Shown: piece after piece, positions 61,304 through 64,000 of the stretch
Position numbering within the stretch: position 1 is the stretch's first letter
How the letters are laid out: each line of letters begins with the position of its first letter
Source of the DNA: an uncultured Paracoccaceae bacterium
GTDB taxonomy: Bacteria > Pseudomonadota > Alphaproteobacteria > Rhodobacterales > Rhodobacteraceae
NCBI GenBank assembly: GCA_943787985.1
Contig: CALSOO010000006.1
Span: 186,001 to 250,000, forward strand
DNA: 64,000 bases
Direction of reading: 5' to 3'
Translations under genes and position numbers: made by a program
Notes under the pieces: model-generated
What the model was told of the DNA's origin: nothing
The model's database searches: none
Seen by the model: only the letters and a program-made list of their open reading frames with translations

Positions 61304-61678
61304 CTAGGCAGGGGCCACCGGTGCCTCGACAGGTTGGAGGGGCGCCGCACTGTCTGCGGCAGGAGGTTGGGTGACTGCGCGCAGAGTGGCCACCGCATGG
61401 GTGAAGCCCAAGCCAAGGCACAAGGTGGCACAGCCCAAGGCCAGCATCACAGCAGACAACGGGGCGGCAGCAAGAAACGGAATGCCGGCCCCGATCAGGA
61501 TCGCGCCGCCCGCGCCAATGGCCACAAAGCCGGTGGTGATGGTCAAAGCCGCAGTGCGCGCCCGGGCCGCCGACACCGGACAATCGCCCATCAAAGTGCC
61601 AATGCGCAGGATCACAAGGGCCAAGGCAAACAGCCCGCCAAAAGCCAGAACAGTGTAGGTGAGAACAAGAATGAGCAT
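61304..61678 (-). CDS. Small membrane protein of unknown function
   Basis: A 124-aa protein with three to four membrane helices: MLILVLTYTVLAFGGLFALALVIL, LTITTGFVAIGAGGAILIGAGIPF and LSAVMLALGCATLCLGLGFTHAVATL. A polar tail rich in Ala and Pro follows. AAAGGAAAAA precedes the ATG. It lies between the 153-aa membrane protein gene and the desaturase in one minus-strand run under the GbsR-type gene. No family recognised. Confidence 0.75.
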   Translation of the reverse strand: MLILVLTYTVLAFGGLFALALVILRIGTLMGDCPVSAARARTAALTITTGFVAIGAGGAILIGAGIPFLAAAPLSAVMLALGCATLCLGLGFTHAVATLRAVTQPPAADSAAPLQPVEAPVAPA

Positions 61679-61693
61679 GGTTTTTCCTTTCGC

Positions 61694-62155
61694 TCAGAGG
61701 TGTTTATAGAGAGGACGCGCATAAAAGGCGCGTCGCAGGTTGAAATAGATCCAGCCAAAGGCCCAGGCCCACAAAAAGCCGAAGATCATGGCGGGAAAAC
61801 TCAACAGGATGATGGCGTAAACCGCATCGGGATGTCCGGCCAGCACACAGGCCAGCATCCCAAGGATCGAAACGATGATGATGGTGCGACACGCCAGCCA
61901 GATGATGCTGCTCTGCGATCCGCGGTGACGGTGCAGATGAGCCAAAACCATCGGTCCGCCCACAAGCACATAGAACGGCCCACCGATGATCAGCGCAAGT
62001 ACAGGGATGAACAACAGCCAGAAACTGACCGCAGTGACAAACAAGGGGCCGCCGATCAGGGCGACGGAAAACGCAACCGGATCAACCAGATAACGGGCGC
62101 TGCGCGGACTTGGCATCCAAAGCCCCTGTCCCATTATTCCATTCATTTCTGTCAT
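61694..62155 (-). CDS. Membrane protein of unknown function
   Basis: A 153-aa protein with four predicted helices (about 28-42, 45-70, 84-104 and 108-135; FVTAVSFWLLFIPVLALIIGGPFYVLVGGP and ILLSFPAMIFGFLWAWAFGWIYF) and a basic C-terminus. AAAGGA lies 10 bases before ATG 62155. The start codon lies inside the palindrome at 62145-62164, so a bound repressor would cover the translation start region of the gene. An alternative ATG is at 62146. Function unknown. Confidence 0.75.
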   Translation of the reverse strand: MTEMNGIMGQGLWMPSPRSARYLVDPVAFSVALIGGPLFVTAVSFWLLFIPVLALIIGGPFYVLVGGPMVLAHLHRHRGSQSSIIWLACRTIIIVSILGMLACVLAGHPDAVYAIILLSFPAMIFGFLWAWAFGWIYFNLRRAFYARPLYKHL

Positions 62156-62164
62156 AACAGAAAT
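62145..62164. promoter_or_regulatory. 20-base palindrome, copy 1 (probable GbsR-type operator)
   Basis: Perfect arms ATTTCTGT (62145-62152) and ACAGAAAT (62157-62164) are separated by four bases and overlap the start codon of the membrane protein gene. On the minus strand it differs from copy 2 (read on the plus strand) at only one of twenty positions. Confidence 0.7.
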
Positions 62165-62186
62165 CCTTTTTCAAAACTTCGGGCGC

Positions 62187-62723
62187 TTAGCCCTTTGATT
62201 TGCCCTTGGGCAGGAAACGGGCGACACTTGCGCCCAGTTTCAAAACGGTCAGTTGCACGCCGCGCGGCAGTTTGGACACTTCGCCGTACCAGTCGTCAAA
62301 CATCTGCATCGTGTCCAGGGTTTCCTTGAACCGGGCTTGCACCGCAGGGGGTGTCGCGTCGATTTCCGCCTGTTTCTGGACTTCTCGAAGGGCGGCCAGA
62401 GTTGGCGCATATTCGCGCTCGCGCCGTGTCTCGATCACCGTGTTCACCAGATCGAACATATCGCGGATCGAATGGAAGTGATCGCGACGGTCCCCCAGTT
62501 TGCGGGTCGATTTCACCATCCGCAGGCTTTGAAGCTCTTTGAGCCCGTTTGACACGTTCGAGCGCGCAAGGTTCAGGAGATCGCAAATCTCGTCCGCGCT
62601 CAGCGGTTCGGGCGAGATATGCAGCAAGGCGTGGATCTGCGCCACAGACCGGTTGGTGCCCCATTTCGCGCCCATATCCCCCCAGTGAAGGATAAAGTCC
62701 TGCATGGCCGGTGTGAGGTGCAT
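62187..62723 (-). CDS. GbsR/MarR family transcriptional regulator
   Basis: A 178-aa regulator with a winged helix-turn-helix (about residues 20-85: SVAQIHALLHISPEPLSADEICDLLNLARSNVSNGLKELQSLRMVKSTRKLGDRRDHFH), followed by a helical dimerisation region. GbsR proteins respond to choline or other small ligands in Bacillus; here the ligand is unknown. I start at ATG 62723 (MHLTPAMQDF); the longer frame runs through copy 2 of the palindrome. Matching palindromes lie 18 bases upstream of its own start and just after its stop, so it probably controls itself and the membrane proteins and desaturase downstream. Confidence 0.88.
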   Translation of the reverse strand: MHLTPAMQDFILHWGDMGAKWGTNRSVAQIHALLHISPEPLSADEICDLLNLARSNVSNGLKELQSLRMVKSTRKLGDRRDHFHSIRDMFDLVNTVIETRREREYAPTLAALREVQKQAEIDATPPAVQARFKETLDTMQMFDDWYGEVSKLPRGVQLTVLKLGASVARFLPKGKSKG

Positions 62724-62740
62724 TGCGAATCTCTTTCTTA

Positions 62741-62760
62741 ATTTCTGTAATGACAGAAAT
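62741..62760. promoter_or_regulatory. 20-base palindrome, copy 2 (probable GbsR-type operator)
   Basis: The arms ATTTCTGT (62741-62748) and ACAGAAAT (62753-62760) lie 18 bases upstream of the GbsR-type start codon and 86 bases before the divergent secreted-protein gene. Autoregulation is the likely use. Confidence 0.7.
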
Positions 62761-62845
62761 AACAGACATAACCGTCTATGCAAGAAGAAACTGGTTTTAC
62801 CGGATGCGATGTTGCACTGCGCCCTGTCACCGCTACCTTACGGAC

Positions 62846-63349
62846 ATGTTTCGCATCCTCGCCTTTTTGATCCTTTGCGGCGCGCCCGCTTTTGCCCAAA
62901 GTGGCAGCCCCTACATGGACCGCGCCCGCGCCGCCCTCGCGCGTGGGCTTTCAGACGTCGGGCAGTGGCAAACAACCCATGTGATCAACCAGACCGTGAT
63001 GCAATGCACCTCATGTCCGCAGACCATAACGGTCGTGTTGCGCCATATTGACGACTACCCCAAAGGGTCTGATTTCAGCACGTCAGAGGCGCTGTATGTT
63101 GAGGGTCGCAAGCTACATTGCCAGCATTTGGTGGCCTCCGGTGAGGGGCGATGCATTGCCTTTGAAGGCCTTGGAAAAGGGATCACCGCGCGCTCCATCG
63201 AAGGGGGCAGCGAGGTCTTTGAACACGTCATTCCGATGGGAACGACTTTGCTTGCAGGCTATGTCGAGGGGCCAAAAGACGCGCCCGATCTCGCGGCCAT
63301 TCAGGACGCCTTGCGCCACGCGGTCGCGCGCCTTGACCCTCGGTGGTGA
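62846..63349 (+). CDS. Secreted protein of unknown function
   Basis: A 167-aa protein with a signal peptide (MFRILAFLILCGAPAFAQ, cleavage about residue 18). The mature part has a CTSCP motif (residues 53-57) and further cysteines near CQHLVASGEGRC, so disulphides or metal binding are possible. Other visible text is HVINQTVMQCTSCPQTITVVLRHIDDYP and EVFEHVIPMGTTLLAGYVEG. No named family. It is divergent from the GbsR-type gene and could share its operator. The gene ends 1 base from the convergent LysE gene. Confidence 0.78.
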   Translation: MFRILAFLILCGAPAFAQSGSPYMDRARAALARGLSDVGQWQTTHVINQTVMQCTSCPQTITVVLRHIDDYPKGSDFSTSEALYVEGRKLHCQHLVASGEGRCIAFEGLGKGITARSIEGGSEVFEHVIPMGTTLLAGYVEGPKDAPDLAAIQDALRHAVARLDPRW

Positions 63350-63350
63350 G

Positions 63351-63977
63351 TCATTCCAGGCGCGCCGTCAGAATGCTCAGACTGGCTGCGCCGAACGCCA
63401 CCGCGAACACCGTTTCAAACCCGCGTTTCATGCGCGTATAGGCCGCGGTCATTGTGGCAGAGGAAAAGATCAGCGCGTAGGCGTGAAACATCACAAAGCT
63501 TTGCACCGCAACGGCGATGATCACCGTCAGCAGCGCCGTCACCTCTGTGCCGGGGGGCACCCCGATGGAATACAGCGCCCCAAAGAACAACACGGCCTTG
63601 GGATTGGTCAGGTGCAACGCCAACCCTTTGGTATAAGCGCGGGGCGGGGTGGTATGCGCCAGTTCAAGGCTGTCGAGTTTTGACCCGTACCATGCAGCGC
63701 GTGCCGACTTGACCGCCAGCCACATCAGATAGGCCGCGCCAGCGTAGCGGATGATCTCGAAGGCCCACATATTCGCCAGCATGATCGCGCCCAGCCCAAA
63801 GGCGGCAGCGACCGACCAGATCAACGACCCCGTGCTGACGCCAGAGGCCAAAGCCAACCCCGCGCGGCGCCCCGACGCCATTGACGTGCCCGCAATCGTC
63901 AAGGTCGCAGGGCCGGGGGAGCCCGCGGCCAAAAAGGCAGCACCAAGGATCAAGGGCAGGTTGATGGAATCCGACAT
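63351..63977 (-). CDS. LysE family translocator
   Basis: A 208-aa inner-membrane exporter of the LysE/RhtB family, which exports amino acids or related compounds. It has the N-terminal LPLILGAAFLAAGSPGPATLTIAGTSMASGRRAGLALASGVSTG, with the conserved SPGP element. IIRYAGAAYLMWLAVKSARAAW and KGLALHLTNPKAVLFFGALYS (the NPK motif) follow, with six hydrophobic segments in all. The start at 63977 lies 23 bases from the window edge and is preceded by sequence still inside the window, so the gene is complete. Substrate unknown. Confidence 0.9.
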   Translation of the reverse strand: MSDSINLPLILGAAFLAAGSPGPATLTIAGTSMASGRRAGLALASGVSTGSLIWSVAAAFGLGAIMLANMWAFEIIRYAGAAYLMWLAVKSARAAWYGSKLDSLELAHTTPPRAYTKGLALHLTNPKAVLFFGALYSIGVPPGTEVTALLTVIIAVAVQSFVMFHAYALIFSSATMTAAYTRMKRGFETVFAVAFGAASLSILTARLE

Positions 63978-64000
63978 CTCAGGTGGCCGTCTTGCCGAAC

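Noticed and set aside
61277-62329. 350-aa plus-strand reading frame across the small membrane protein genes
   Set aside because: Its polar, Arg/Gln-rich translation is the complement of hydrophobic membrane genes that have good starts and ribosome sites.

Overview
The window reads as chromosome of a marine-type alphaproteobacterium of the Roseobacter group (Rhodobacterales). This is inferred from several things together: heterotetrameric sarcosine oxidase genes, the order nrdR-ribD ... ribE-ribB-ribH-nusB, a dnaG-rpoD pair, plant/alphaproteobacterial-type gshA, Tad-type pilus pseudopilin genes with CtrA-like sites, and moderately GC-rich coding. No species can be named. I found no rRNA, tRNA, insertion sequence, prophage or CRISPR array.

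Layout. 1-4 kb: a sugar-type ABC importer, with permease and binding protein on the minus strand, divergent from an IclR regulator and the transport ATPase; a good IclR-type palindrome lies between. 4-7 kb: a cytoplasmic reductive-dehalogenase homologue, a beta-hydroxyacid dehydrogenase and a small membrane protein. 7-9.4 kb: three overlapping TadE/TadG-like genes. 9.8-13.5 kb: glutamate dehydrogenase, a Hint-domain protein and an LpxR-like outer membrane protein. 13.6-16.2 kb: nicotinamide salvage to NAD (nadV, nadM-Nudix). 16.3-19 kb: an HTH-citrate synthase fusion divergent from a CoA-transferase with swapped halves. 19-24.2 kb: soxBDAG. 24.6-28.7 kb: dnaG and rpoD. 28.8-30.2 kb: two paralogous small secreted proteins and a YjbQ-family gene. 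30.3-39.5 kb: the riboflavin/nusB group, interrupted by a minus-strand capsule module (kpsS, export lipoprotein, kpsC). 39.5-46.9 kb: oxidoreductase, DMT exporter, CoxG-like protein, ABC-2 exporter, S49 peptidase, cation exchanger, SDR. 47-50.5 kb: uvrC-pgsA-moaD-moaE. 50.5-55.2 kb (minus): ubiA, OmpA-family protein, coiled-coil protein, GSCFA protein. 55.2-59.7 kb: rsmE, GNAT, HNH nuclease, membrane protein, gshA. 59.7-64 kb: DUF805-like protein, a GbsR-type regulator with two small membrane proteins and a desaturase, a secreted protein, a LysE exporter.

Sequence quality matters here. rpoD, which should be essential, is broken by at least seven frameshifts in its first 0.9 kb. The secreted paralogues, yjbQ, the DMT exporter, both ABC-2 genes and the S49 peptidase are also frameshifted. 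Most shifts sit at or next to short runs of one base and can be repaired to full-length homologues, so I read them as sequence or assembly errors rather than gene decay.

The points most worth following up are the stand-alone reductive dehalogenase homologue with conserved Tyr/Asn/Arg spacing, the two near-identical palindromes around the GbsR-type gene, the two perfect CtrA-type sites, the permuted CoA-transferase, the HNH protein with a PUA/EVE-like N-terminus, and the alternative hairpins in the rpoD leader.
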